NCBI GenBank assembly: GCA_963681505.1
Contig: OY811983.1
Span: 6,383,001-6,447,000 of the forward strand
Direction: 5' to 3'
DNA: 64,000 nt
From: Eunapius fragilis
Lineage: Eukaryota > Porifera > Demospongiae > Spongillida > Spongillidae
A program made the position numbers and the translations under genes. Positions 53,773 to 64,000 of this stretch are shown here, in pieces. Each line of letters begins with the position of its first letter. Position 1 is the first letter of the stretch. The notes beneath the pieces are model-generated. The model did no database searches. It saw only the letters and a list, made by a program, of their open reading frames with translations, and was not told where the DNA came from.

Positions 53773-56700
53773 CTCTCACCTGCCCTGTGGGAGTCTGGCC
53801 TAGCTGCCTTAGCTGTGATGTATCCACACTGCTTAGCCCAAGCTTAGTGGGAACATTTTAACTTAGTACATGCATATTCCACAATAGATGTCCCATCGTC
53901 ACATACCCACCCCATACCACCATCACATCATCACATACCCACCCCATACCACCATCATCATCACATATCCATACCCACCATCCAGATACCCACCCCATAC
54001 CACCATCACATCATCACACACCCCATACTACCATCATCATTACATAGCCATGCCCACCATCACACCATACCCACCATCACATCATCACATACCACCATCA
54101 CATCATCACATACCACCATCACATCATCACATACCACCATCACATCATCACATACCATCATCACATCATCACATACCACCATCACATCATCACATTCCCC
54201 ATACCACCATCATCATCACATATCCCATACCCACCATCACAGATGTCCCATGCAGTCCACTCATGTGTTGCTGACGCTCCACCCTCTTCCTCCTCCTCAG
54301 ACGGATGCTTCAGTTTCAGTATCTCCACAAGGGGTACTCTTTCGGCAAGGTACCCCACTATGGTGAAGGGTTCGCGCACCTGGGCAATAGGGTACATGCA
54401 ACATAGCACCTGTACGGAGAGAAAAGAGCGGGTAAAAAGAGCGGGTACAGAGCGGGAAAAAAAGAGCGGGTAATGAGTGGGAGCAAGGCAGGAGCACCCC
54501 ACCTGAAGCTGTCTGTTGATCAAGGATGGGAAGATTAAGCCTGGACAGTCACACAACCGAACTGTTTGGGTGAGGAAAATGGTCTGGAAGTGTTTTGTGT
54601 GGCCTGGCGTGCGTGACACGCTGACGTGCTGTGGGGAGCAATAGTGAACAGTGACTGCAAGATGACTGTGGTTACACAAACTGCATATAGTAACACACAC
54701 AATCAAACTATGTGCGTTTATACCAAAGTTATATCCCACGGTCTGCTTGCGGTGTGCATGGTTACATAATGAGTAAACAAGAAGCCAAAGAAGAATGATC
54801 CACACAATAACCTTTTTGCCCATTATTCCGTTTATGATAGAAGATTTGCCAACATTGGGGTGACCTGGTGGCCAGTGGTGTTAATGGCAGGGCAAGTCTA
54901 CACACACAAACATACCAACCATCCCTATAGTGATGACTCCAGGGACCACCTCGTCCACGTCAGGGCGTGATGCTGACAGGAAGAGAGTACATGGTGAGGT
55001 AATTATCTACGTTTATATTCATCACCACATACAAACTGAATGTCCTTCACCCCCCTCCTCCTCCACTTCCTCCTCCTCCTCCTCCTCCTCCTCCTCCTCC
55101 TCCTCCTCCTCCTCCTCTTCCTCTTCCTCCCCCTTCTTGTCATCTATGGCTGTTACAGCAGCTGTGTGTCCTGGGTGGAGTTTCTTTTTCCAGTTTGTGA
55201 GATCCACTGAAGTACACAAAAAGGCAAAATAAATAACTTTAAGCGCCAAATAGCAGAACTAGTCCCCAGTCCCACTCCTTATGACTGACCAACCAGTGTC
55301 AGTGGGGGGTGTCCCACAACCTATAACTTTATGGTATAAAGAAATAAAGTTTTCAGAACCAATCATTAAATATCATTATAACCCCCCACTCAACAATGTT
55401 CATTTTACCTGATCTGGATTTTGGCATAGACCAAACAATCCCATCCTACACACACCACACCCCATACCCCCACCCAGTGGACTCAATGGCCTATGGTGTG
55501 CCTTGAACTGGTCTAACTAACCCTATCCATTAACTAAACCAAAGATCCCTTGGAAACCATAAACACAGGCTCTCTGTCCAACGTCCAAACTACAGTGCAG
55601 GAATGGTTACATATTTACATTGGCAATGCCATACACATCCCAACAGTGTTAGAGGGGAAAGGGGGCGGGGCACACCAACATTACCTCGATCTCTGTACAG
55701 TGACTCAATAACTTTGAACAGCTCTTCAGGACCCACAGCAGATCTCCTCTTGCCTCTGTGTCCTCGAGACCTTAACCGCACTAGGCACAGGGTAGAGTGT
55801 GTGTATGTTTGTGAGGGAGGAGGGAGAAGAGAGGAGGAGGGAGGAGAAAGGAGAGGAGGGAGGAGGAGAGGAGGGAGGAGGGAGAGGAGGGAGGAGGAGA
55901 GGACGGAGGAGGGAGAGGAGGGAGGAGGGAGAGGAGGGAGGAGAGGAGGAGGGAGAGGAGGGAGGAGAGGAGGAGGGAGAGGAGGGAGGAGGGAGAGGGA
56001 GGAGGAAGGAGAGGAGGGAGAGGAGGGAGGAGGAGGGAGAGGAGGGAGGAGGAGGGAGAGGAGGGAGGAGGAGGGAGAGGAGGGAGGAGGAGGGAGAGGA
56101 GGGAGGAGGAGGGAGAGGAGGGAGGAGGAGGGAGAGGAGGGAGGAGGAGAGGAGGGAGGAGGGAGAGGAGGAGGGAGAGGAGGAGGGAGAGGAGGGAGGA
56201 GGGAGAGGAGGGAGGAGGGAGAGGAGGGAGGAGGAGGGAGAGGAGGGAGGAGGAGGGAGGAGGAGGGAGAGGAGGGAGGAGGAGGGAGAGTCCTGAGCAA
56301 GAGGAAGAGGAGAGGGGTAGGAGGAGGGTGTCATACCTTCCTTAGTGGCTTCAGACCCCTCCCCCAGCTTAGGGTAAGAAGTGAAGCAAACAACATCCAG
56401 TTCTGGAAACTTGCATAGGAAGTAATGTCTCCAGGCAACCACTACCTCTGGTGACACTAGGTCAATCTGGTAATGAGAAGTGGTTTAGTCACATCATTAC
56501 ATCATAACCCCCTCCTCCCTTCTTCCCCTGGGGGACTTAACCTTATTCAATACAAGGACCACGTGTTTCTTAAGCTCTTCAGCTACAAACTTGTAAAGCG
56601 CAGGTGAGAAGTGTAACACCTGAGTAGGTCAAGCAGTAAACGTGGAGAACTGGGGCACATAAAGTGTGTGTCTTCTTACAGGATGTCGCACGTCGGTTAT

Positions 56701-57514
56701 TAGGAGCAGAACGTCTGATATCTCAAGCACTCTCCATAACTGGCGCCAAGTCTACCTCAAGATGCAATACTGTATCAGTTTGAACACCCCCCCCCCCCCT
56801 CTTCTTCCCCCTCACCTCTAAGTTGTGCTCAAAAAAGCTAAGCTCTTTCGGTGTGTGTTGGGCATAAATGGCTCTTAGGTATTGTCTGAATACAGCTTCT
56901 TCATTCATCTCCACCTCAGCCTTGGTCATGTGATAGTCCCATGGAGGCCTCCTGGGCAGGTCAAGGACAGACCCCGGCTTATAGATGTCCTCCACACCTA
57001 CTTCCATCACTGTCTATAACTTAAAAAATGGTGCCATAAACACACGCAGGTCCTTCTTAACAGTAGGGTTACCTCAGGTAGCAGTTTAATTGGTTCGGTT
57101 CTGGCCTGCTGCTTTCGTTCTTCTATGTCCTCCTTCGACTCTCGCTCAAAATGCAGACGATACCTGCCGCCGCAAGCCGAGGTTATAGGGGCACGAGGGA
57201 CCGTCCCAATGGTGGTACCTGTTGGGATCGTAGTTCCTACCCGATGTTCTGGGGAGAGGCTGCTCGTTCACCTTCACAACGTCCACAGCTGGTGTGTCCT
57301 CCGCTCCCGAGCTGCTGTCTGAAGCATTCTCAGGTACGTTATCTCGTCTGGCTGGTGCAGAAACCACGACATGGGGCTCTAAAGTACAGTCATAATTAGT
57401 TTCAGTAACCGCAACGAATTCATTAGTACTCTCACCAGTTTCATTCTTTTTCTCACGCTTCTGCTTCATCTGCTCTTTCTTCTGCTTATGACTGAACGGT
57501 TTTTTCCGAGGCAT
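53067..57514 (-). CDS. GNL1: GNL1 (HSR1), circularly permuted nucleolar-type GTPase
   Basis: ATG 57514 gives MPRKKPFSHKQKKEQMKQKR, identical in style to the GNL1 N-terminus. Then GRNYDPNRYR, HFERESKEDIEERKQQA, YKPGSVLDLPRRPPWDYHMT, ELSFFEHNLE, WRQLWRVLEISDVLLLITDV, LKKHVVLVLNKIDLV (G4), FTSYP (after SPEVVVAWRHYF), VDLTNWKKKLHPGHTAAVTA, an acidic run of over 20 Glu, GHPNVGKSSIINGIMG (G1), VSRTPGHTKHFQTIFLTQTV, LCDCPGLIFPSLINRQLQ (G3), MYPIAQVREPFTIVGYLAER, HEWTAWDICD, and the last exon AVWANHPEVQEVIELQRIGL ... KFSLLMNIDC with TAA 53067-53069. The order G4-G5-G1-G2-G3 is the YlqF/HSR1 permutation. Predicted role: ribosome biogenesis or nuclear transport. Its introns hold TG, CATCACA and GGAGGGAGG repeats. 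Confidence 0.95.
53725..53769. repeat. (TG)n microsatellite
   Basis: About 21 tg units in a GNL1 intron. Confidence 0.92.
53885..54240. repeat. CATCACATACCAC repeat intron (GNL1)
   Basis: About 350 bp of catcacatcatcacataccac units. The plus-strand His/Pro/Tyr open frame is an artefact. Confidence 0.9.
55068..55130 (-). repeat. (CTC)n coding trinucleotide run: poly-Glu in GNL1
   Basis: cctcctcctc on the plus strand is GAG on the coding strand. It encodes more than 20 consecutive Glu after DDKKG. Vertebrate GNL1 has a shorter acidic patch at the same place. Confidence 0.88.
55798..56292. repeat. ~490-bp purine minisatellite, GNL1 intron
   Basis: ggagggaggaggagggagagg-type units, almost pure G/A on the plus strand (C/T in the transcript). 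It separates the exons encoding ...KLGEGSEATKE and VRLRSRGHRGKRRSAVG.... Long Arg/Gly/Glu and Pro/Ser/Leu frames across it are artefacts. Confidence 0.95.
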
Positions 57515-58069
57515 TGCTGGCTGTGTATAGGGCTGTTCAAAATTGCTTATTTCACAATTAATAATTCGTACAATGAATACGGTACATTTACTAACCTTGT
57601 ATAACGTTAGCGGGTTAGGGAATATGATGTAAACAACGTTCTCCAATTACCTTCAAAATTTGCACAGGCAACATTATAAGAATTTTTAACGGCGTTTTAC
57701 ACGTTGTACACGTTTGTAGGGGATCCAGGGTTAGGAGTTCTCCTCATTTAAAATCATTCATTTGGACTCACAGCTAGCTAGTTCAGTTCAATAGGTAAGT
57801 CAATATTATTGCGTGCAAAAGTTGCAGGCAAAAATTAATCTTTTGAACAAGCCTTAAATCGAGACTTTCTCTGGCTAGGGCGAACTATAGGGCAATGCTA
57901 TCTAACCTTGCATACTATATGCTGCTGTGAATTGTGATGCATATTTATCAAATGCTCTCCGTTTGAATCGCTATAATTAAGGCTATTGCCTTCCTATTAC
58001 TAACACTTCCTACCACACTATTTTGTCGACAGAACATACAACCCCATTAGGGTTAAAGCTTAAATAATT
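57515..58069. other. Non-coding AT-rich upstream region of GNL1
   Basis: 555 bp without a convincing gene. It holds the GNL1 5' region and generic AT-rich sequence. I see no promoter motif. Confidence 0.5.
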
Positions 58070-58073
58070 TTAA

Positions 58074-58575
58074 GCAGGAGTGTTCAAATCGCTCCAAAAT
58101 CGGTACCTACGCAGAGGATAGTTGGGCGTAGCCCGACCTTCGAAACGCGAAGGTCGAGTTTGTTAATTACGAAGGTCGAGTTCGTTAATTAAGATAGTCT
58201 ATACGAAGATATAGCCATAGATATTAGACTTCCAGTCTAATATCTATGATATAGCTGTGCAATATGGGCACAGCTATATCTTCGTAACAGCTATTGAATT
58301 CTTCTTTTCGTTAATTACATTAGTCTATACGAAGATATAGCTGTGCAATATGGGTACATCGTAACGGCTTTAATTTTTTACTTTTCCGTTTATACGGAGA
58401 TATAGGTGTTGCAAGGTGCGTGCACTGTTTCCCGCTCGATTCGCGCCAATGACTGGCGCGTATCGAGCGGGAAACCGTGCACGCAGCTATACCTTCGTAG
58501 CGGATTAAGCAAAATTCAACGAACAGGACCCTTCTACGTACGTACCGAATTTGAAGCGATTTGAACGCTCCTACC
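58074..58575. mobile_element. 502-bp non-autonomous element with TIRs and TTAA flanks
   Basis: Left end gcaggagtgttcaaatcgct; right end agcgatttgaacgctcctacc (inverted). TTAA lies directly outside both ends (58070-58073 and 58576-58579), suggesting a TTAA target duplication. The interior is a nest of smaller inverted repeats: tagtctatacgaagatatag copies, a taatatctatg hairpin at 58218-58250, and a cgtgcac...cgctcgat hairpin around 58420-58480. Confidence 0.75.
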
Positions 58576-58636
58576 TTAAGACATGGGCGTTTGGTGTCCT
58601 ATGCAGTACTGAAAATATGAAGTTTATAGTGTTTTA

Positions 58637-58913
58637 ACAAGTAAAGAAAAACATTCTCTAACGAGAAAGTTGGTGGGATATAGGAATTGGAGGCAAAGGT
58701 GGTGTAAAAAGGAAGGGAACAAGGTTTTGGGAAAAGAAAAATGAGACAAAAATCCTATATTTAGCACATGAAAATGTAACAGAACCAAAAGAAGTGCTAA
58801 ATATAGGATTTTTCTTTTCCCAAAACCTTGTTCCCTTCCTTTTTACACCACCTTTGCCTCCAATTCCTATATCCCACCAACTTTCTCGTTAGAGAATGTT
58901 TTTCTTTACTTGT
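58637..58913. mobile_element. 277-bp palindromic element, copy 2
   Basis: Begins acaagtaaagaaaaacattc and ends with the exact inverse. Arms of about 120 nt are identical apart from one ~9-nt insertion near the loop. It is homologous to copy 1 at 32491-32776 but clearly diverged from it. Confidence 0.88.
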
Positions 58914-59690
58914 TTCCTCTATTTGTAATTTTATTGTCAATAATATCTGCAAATACTGGCAAGTACTGACAAGTTATAGTTATGACTTAGCCTCGTTAAT
59001 TGAAGATCGGGTACTTATGCAAGTTCCCCCCCCCCCCCACCGTCACGAGCAGACGCCCGCTTTTGTTCAGGATCAGCATTGTACCGAACGCGGGAGGACT
59101 CTAATTCGTCGAGCGTCTCGATTTTGGAGGTATTCCTCTCGTCGTTTAGCTCTCCTCTTTTGTTTACGTGAAGGCATTTTGACAAAAACAACTTCGCCAG
59201 CCAATAGTGTGGTCAAATGAGATCAAATGAAATTCCCACCTGCACAATTCTAATTATACGTGAACGTTGCCATGGGAACGCTTCAATTTAGCACTCCGCA
59301 TTGCGTAATGATTACGTATGTCAGTTTCATGCTTTATTCATATATCTGATACCTGAAGATGTCCTTCCAGGAGGTTCTAAAGCGATTGGTATAATTTGCG
59401 CTCTTTTAAACCTTTCCTATCCGGAGTTATACTCACCCGAGAAGAAGAAGACGACGACGAACGATGACGACGGAGAAGAATTGGCCTGGGGACGAGGAAA
59501 AACACGAGCTTTTTTGTTCTCTTGAAGGAAACAGTTTGACGACTGGAACAAAACATTTAAATGACCGTCTTTGCCTTCTGGTTCGATAGCAACAAAGAGC
59601 TACACTATCCGTTTCTTGGTACGCGAGTTATACGCGGGTAGCGTTTTAAAAATGATTTCACGACCCAGGTCAATTCCTATATAGGAACTA
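58914..59690. other. Partner segment of palindromic element copy 2 with decayed ORF
   Basis: 59395-59690 matches the region downstream of copy 1. On the minus strand 59176-59030 reads MPSRKQKRRAKRREEYLQNR... then, after a one-base frameshift, ESSRVRYNADPEQKRASARD, the basic R-Y-x-x-[ND]-P-E-x-K-R motif seen in many invertebrate transposon-type proteins. It is interrupted by a C-run at 59026-59039. I treat it as a relic. Confidence 0.45.
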
Positions 59691-59699
59691 CGATAGTTA

Positions 59700-60803
59700 A
59701 GAAGATAATATCGGAAATGCTATTGTACAGGGTGTCCACGAAAGAACACAACGCTTTAAATCACTATAACTCAGGATTGAAACTAATTAACTGCTTAATT
59801 TCTTTAACGTATGTTGCCGTTGTTAGCCAAATACTGGTGTTCACGGATTTTAACTTGCAAAATGTCATCAAATCTTTTACTCGTATAAACCTTGGTGGGG
59901 ATAGATATTTCCGGGATCAGCTTCTGAACAGCAATATGAGGCAATAGGTTCAGCTCTTAACAAAGCATTTGGCATGCACATTTTGCTATGAGATATAACT
60001 ATGAGAGGTATTTGCCGGGTGGAGATGACTCTTCTTGTTCTGTGAATGCATTCGACTACACAAGAAATTCTAGTCACCTCAGGCTTACTATGAATTACCA
60101 GAAAAAATCCAATTAGGTTTCAATTATTGTAATCGATTAAGTAATTGTATCAAAATCCTCAAAGCTTCTATTATCGAAGTTATTCAAGATTACGGTTAGA
60201 GGTAGTTGATTTTAATACATGTAACTACTACTAAGTAACGCAAATCTGAATATGCGGTGGAACAGCACTGATTCAAGTTACTAAGTTCAATAGTTATTAA
60301 CATTAAGACCATAATTTGCTTTATGTTGAAGCTGTTATGGGATAATTTTAATAACCACACTAATTAGTCCATTATTAAATGAAGTAAAACACCATTTATT
60401 TGGTATTAGATTATGTATGGTTAGTTATTAAAACTCAGTTAATTGAGGACATTCAGTTGTTTTGAATATGAACTAGTAAAATCCAATCAAATTTCATAAT
60501 TTCATCAAGGCTAGTCTGAAGTTTATAACCCATGTTATTAACTAAAAGTTGTCGTAGATTATTGTCAAATTAATTAATTGCAAGCTATTTATTTTATCTT
60601 ATGAACTATTATTGATAATCGCAATTCCGATTTGACTAAACGTAGTTATGGTACATTCATACATTCATTTAGATTGACAATACTATAAATTTAAGTGTTG
60701 CATTCTTTCGTGTATAAATCCACATGTATAAGTAGATACCACGAATGGATGGTTTAAAGATGAGGAGTTTGCAATATTGTACATATCGCACTTCAGTGAA
60801 CGT
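59700..60803. other. AT-rich gene-free region
   Basis: About 1.1 kb, high A+T, no convincing reading frame and no tRNA fold noticed. It includes the 3' flank of SNRNP35. Confidence 0.5.
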
Positions 60804-61737
60804 CTAATGTTGCCATCTTGAGGTCTCCTCTCTAGCTTTCCCCAGTGGACGGCTGTTCAACACGCTAAAACCACACACAGCAATAAGACGTACACATTGT
60901 TCATTTAACAACGTCCTTACATTGGCTTCCTGAAGGGTCTGTCTCTTCCTCCAAACCTGAGCTGACCAGACTCCTTCTTACCTCCAAATCCCCCCCCTGC
61001 TCATTTAAAGTATTAACTCCACCTGTAATACGCGCACAGGCTCACCAAAGCGTCTTGGTACCCATCCGCGCAGAGACCTCTCACACTCGTACTCGACCAA
61101 GATTTGGGTGTCATCGAGGGACGTCTTGTGAGTCTTCTACTGGATGAAATCCCAAGGTGCAAAGGTTTTCCGCTGTATATATACACCCCGACTCACTACG
61201 AATGCAGATTCGGCGTCTCTTCTATGTTTGAATTCAACAAAAGCGTAGCCCTTCGACCGTCCGGACACTACACAGTGATAGAAACAAACTACGGTATGCA
61301 CAGCGGGTGGCACTCGTAAACGCATGGGACTCGGCGCACCTATGTCCCTGACCAGCCGGCATCGCTCTATCTTGCCGTAAGCGCCAAAGATTTCCTTCAG
61401 TTTTTCTACAACACACATAGCCCTCGGATTAAAGGGAAGCAAGCACACACAATGCAAGCACAAGTCAACCTTCTGTGGTACTGTGATTCAGCCTTGCGAC
61501 AAATAGTGTCTTTCTGTGGTCTCCTTGTACTTGCTTATTTGGTCTGTCTAAAACAAACGACGGTATACCTCTGAAAATCTACTGCGGCACCACCCCACAT
61601 TTGGCCTGCATGGCTCGGACTACTCCACGGTCATGAGGCAGCGTATCTGTTCCGTCGATACTGCCGGCCATGAGAGGCTCGTATGCTCCATACTCCACTG
61701 CTAACGGTGCCCATCGTTGTTTTTCGTCTCCCGCCAT
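60804..61737 (-). CDS. SNRNP35: SNRNP35, U11/U12 (minor spliceosome) 35-kDa RRM protein
   Basis: Exon 1 (ATG 61737): MAGDEKQRWAPLAVEYGAYE, PLMAGSIDGTDTLPHDRGVV, RAMQAKY. Then RPNKQVQGDHRKTLFVARLN (RNP2), EKLKEIFGAYGKIERCRLVR, SGRSKGYAFVEFKHRRDAES (RNP1), TQILVEYECERSLRGWVPRR, GKKESGQLRFGGRDRPFRKP. A donor at gtaagg after CCA AT, with acceptor about 60860, gives a short tail IVLNSRPLGKAREETSRWQH, stop 60804-60806; without that splice the protein would stop at 60917. The sequence is U1-70K-like and specific to the U11/U12 35K protein. The long Arg/Glu tail of vertebrates is missing. It implies a working minor spliceosome. Confidence 0.93.
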
Positions 61738-61802
61738 ACACGTTCTGGTTCTAATTTAATCGTCATAACGCGATTGCGCATGCGTGAAACCACATGTGAC
61801 AG
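61738..61802. promoter_or_regulatory. 65-bp bidirectional interval SNRNP35 / TDRD5-7
   Basis: Head-to-head ATGs 65 bp apart. It contains cgcgattgcgcatgcgtg, which includes the NRF1-like palindrome tgcgcatgcg at about 61775-61784. Confidence 0.55.
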
Positions 61803-64000
61803 ATGTCCAAAGAGTGCGAAGATTTGAAGAGAGTTATCAGTTCAATACTGTTGTCCGTCCCTACGGGCCGAACACAAAAACAGCTGCTCGATGACTATGA
61901 AAAATTCGTGGGGCGAGCCTTACCATATAGGGCATTTGGGTATAAGACGCTATTAGCATGCTTAGAGGACATGCGGGATTCTGTGCGGATTGAAAGAAAC
62001 GGTCTCGAATGTGTGTTGTTTGGTGTAGGTAACGAGTCTACCAAGCACATCGAGAAGTTAGTAAGCAGGCAGAAACATTCCCCGCCCAACGGACGACCAA
62101 AGGTCAACACATCTCCGAGTGCGGTCCCCGACAGATTCAAGGCACAACTCAGAGAGCTCATGCTGTCCTACCCTGACGGGCTTCGTCGTGACAGATTCAG
62201 CGAGGCTTATGCCAAGCGTTTTGGCTGCCATGCGAATTATCATAGCTGGGGATTTCCCTCTCTTGAGCACCTGCTCAAGGCGATGCCTGAAGTAGTCACG
62301 TGCCTCTATGACAAAACGAAGTCTGCTCACGTCATAAGGCTCAACAAGCAGCCTGCTACAGCATCTCTTAGTAGTAAGTTACTGTGCGAGACTGTGAGAA
62401 TGTGAGGATGAAGTTATCCGCACAAAGGGCAGTCTGGGGACCCTACACAGAGAGTGTCACTCAACTCCTTGGACCTGACACCTGATGAAATTATGACAGA
62501 GAAGAAAGCCGTACAACTTGTTCAAAGCAGTTTTGAAATAAAAGTGGAAGAGGTCAGAACAGTGGTATGTGTGTGTGTGTTTGTGTGCAGTGTGTGTGTG
62601 TGTGGAACGGAGACACTGTTGATACCTTGGTGAAATACATGTATGGATCAATCGTATGATGGTCATGATGACCATCATGCGTGTGCTCATGATGATCATC
62701 ATTTGGGTGCCTATGATGACCATCATGCATGTGCTCATGATGATCATCATGTGAGTGCTTATGATGACCACCATGCGTGTCCTCATGTTGATCATCATGG
62801 AGGACCTATGATGATCATCATGTAGGTGCTCACAGTGATCATCATGGAGGTACCTGTGATGACCACCATGTACAGGGCATGCTCGCAGACATTTTTCATG
62901 TCACAATGCAGTGACGGTGTCATGCTTGTTTGGCCTGTTGCTAGGCAACAACTACCCTTCAACCAGCATCTCCCCCATCTGAGGGAAGTATAAGTTCAAA
63001 AGGTAATGTTTGTGATTGACTGTACATTCTACAAGGGAATTTATGCTATCATAGTCACTGATGAGCCTCAGGGAGTACCTAAAGAGCTGTGTGCGGCTGT
63101 AACCAAAATGGTCGCCATGTACCCACGGGGCATTCCCCTTGATAAGTTTAAACAGGTTTTCAAGGTAATTGACCATGTGGGTGTAAGACCTCTATTTAAT
63201 ACCTACATTTGGGGGGGAAATAGGAGAAGTTTGGACGGGAGCTGCCTTACTCACAACATGGCTTCTATTCTGTGGCTGAAATGTTGGTGCATGTTCCCGG
63301 CATTAGAGTGGAAAAGCCCTCCACTTCTTCCAAGGTGCTTGTACTCCCGGCGCAAGAGCAAGGGGGTGTGGCTGAACCAAGTGAGAGTGTGACTGGGACA
63401 GGTGTCCGTGTGGTTGGAGGGGAAGAAGGTCCACCACAGATGCCAAAGGTCAGCTATTTACACTGTTGTGCTCACTTTTGAATGCTGGCGTGCAGGCGTC
63501 CGAAGTTGTGATGGAGCGTAGTCATTCTAAATACACCAGACAGCCACACCCAACCGAGAAGACATGCGCTGTGTATGTCAGCTACGTGAAGTCACCGAGC
63601 TCCTTGTATGTACAAGTGATTGGTGAGACCACATCAAAGGCTCTTGAGAGCCTGTCGGAGGAGATGAGCCACTTCTATTCTGGCAAAGATGGAGGGAGAT
63701 ACACTGTGGAGTGTGTGGAAATAGGACAGGTGGGGTTCCCCCCAAGCTAATGCATATGTAATTGCTATCTCTTCCCCAGGCCTGCTGTACCGTGTATTCG
63801 GAAGACTGTTACTGGTACAGAGCTGAGGTTGTTGCTCTACCTGATCCAGATGTGGTTAAGGTGAAGTACGTTGATTATGGCAATGTTGGGCTGGTCCCCA
63901 GAGTAACCCTACGTCGGCCCAAAGCCCATTACCTGCTGCTACCTGCACAAGCCCTGGAGTGTAGGCTGGCCAATATCAGGCCACCATGTGAGGTGGGTGT
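61803..64000 (+). CDS. LOTUS-Tudor protein, TDRD5/TDRD7-like (3' end beyond the window)
   Basis: ATG 61803. LOTUS/OST-HTH 1: CEDLKRVISSILLSVPTGRT, RALPYRAFGYKTLLACLEDM (residues about 4-85). LOTUS 2: FKAQLRELMLSYPDGLRRDR, RFGCHANYHSWGFPSLEHLL (about 103-180). After a linker (VSLNSLDLTPDEIMTEK, VQSSFEIKVEE) and a minisatellite intron, LOTUS 3: GVPKELCAAVTKMVAMYPRG, EKFGRELPYSQHGFYSVAEM. Then a Tudor module: CAVYVSYVKSPSSLYVQVIG, CCTVYSEDCYWYRAEVVALP, VKYVDYGNVGLVPRVTLR, running off the window. Three LOTUS domains plus Tudor is the TDRD5/TDRD7 layout; the number of Tudors that would decide between them is not visible. Such proteins organise germ granules; LOTUS domains bind Vasa or G-quadruplex RNA. 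Confidence 0.92.
62640..62880. repeat. ~48-bp minisatellite with internal palindromes (TDRD5/7 intron)
   Basis: Four to five units alternating atgatgaccatcatgc and atgatgatcatcat joined by gtgctc or gtgccta spacers. Each half-unit is itself near-palindromic. It lies in the intron between the EIKVEE exon and the TTLQPASPP exon. Confidence 0.88.

Noticed and set aside
55603..56418. Arg/Gly/Glu-rich and Pro/Ser/Leu-rich frames
   Set aside because: Purine minisatellite within a GNL1 intron; the family alignment jumps across it.
59717..59947. 76-codon frame (MLLYRVSTKEHNALNHYN...)
   Set aside because: Short, AT-rich, in a mobile-element patch, no recognisable family and no splice partners.
59737..60712. 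Possible terminal inverted repeats cacgaaagaa (59737) and ttctttcgtg (60703)
   Set aside because: Only about 10 identical bases over 970 bp of AT-rich DNA; no target duplication seen.
1..64000. tRNA, rRNA or other structured RNA genes
   Set aside because: Scanned by eye for tRNA B-box-like strings and cloverleaf arms in the gaps; none convincing. A covariance-model search would be needed to exclude them.

Overview
The window is nuclear DNA from an early-branching animal; a sponge (Porifera) is my best guess. The reasons are purely internal. Genes have many short GT-AG introns (mostly about 40-100 nt) and lie extremely close together. The gene set is animal (Tudor/LOTUS germ-granule proteins, POMT1, TMC, Kir, neuronal-calcium-sensor, NOS1AP, NEK6/7, CFAP77, TTC16). 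Paralogues are few and the channel sequences are basal-looking. The phylum call is an inference; the metazoan call is strong.

Layout: about 22 protein-coding genes fill nearly the whole 64 kb except one 3.3-kb mobile-element patch (57.5-60.8 kb). From left to right: RNF17/Qin-like B-box-Tudor protein (-, runs off the left edge), ALG14 (-), PSMB7 (+), pseudo-epimerase/glycosyltransferase fusion (+), M16 metallopeptidase (-), NEK6/7 kinase copy A (+), CFAP77 (-), TTC16 (+), NEK6/7 kinase copy B (-), QTRT1 (+), a giant predicted lipidated repeat protein (+), a TPR protein (-), TMCO1 (+), a neuronal-calcium-sensor protein (-), Kir potassium channel (+), POMT1 (-), POLR1H (+), NOS1AP (-), TMC (+), GNL1 (-), mobile patch, SNRNP35 (-), TDRD5/7-like LOTUS-Tudor protein (+, runs off the right edge).

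Strand alternates almost perfectly, so most start codons face a neighbour's start codon across 34-420 bp and most stop codons face a neighbour's stop across 24-410 bp. Shared promoters and overlapping 3' ends are therefore the rule. One such promoter (CFAP77/TTC16, 69 bp) carries a near-consensus RFX X-box, which fits two cilium genes. Functional themes are glycosylation (ALG14, POMT1, GT fusion), germ-granule RNA control (two Tudor genes), cilia (CFAP77, TTC16), ER/plasma-membrane ion handling (TMCO1, Kir, TMC, NCS) and RNA/ribosome housekeeping (QTRT1, POLR1H, GNL1, SNRNP35).

The most unusual items are: (1) a roughly 2000-residue MGCGAS... protein made of about 140 octapeptide repeats plus a second repeat block; (2) two diverged copies of a palindromic element whose arms stay identical within each copy but differ between copies, each with a distal fragment that co-varies with its own arm; (3) two NEK6/7 genes as inverted repeats whose introns are nearly identical, bracketing CFAP77/TTC16; and (4) a different minisatellite inside an intron of almost every long gene. 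Exon joins were done by eye using protein-family knowledge and splice consensus, so internal exon borders are approximate unless a base is given.
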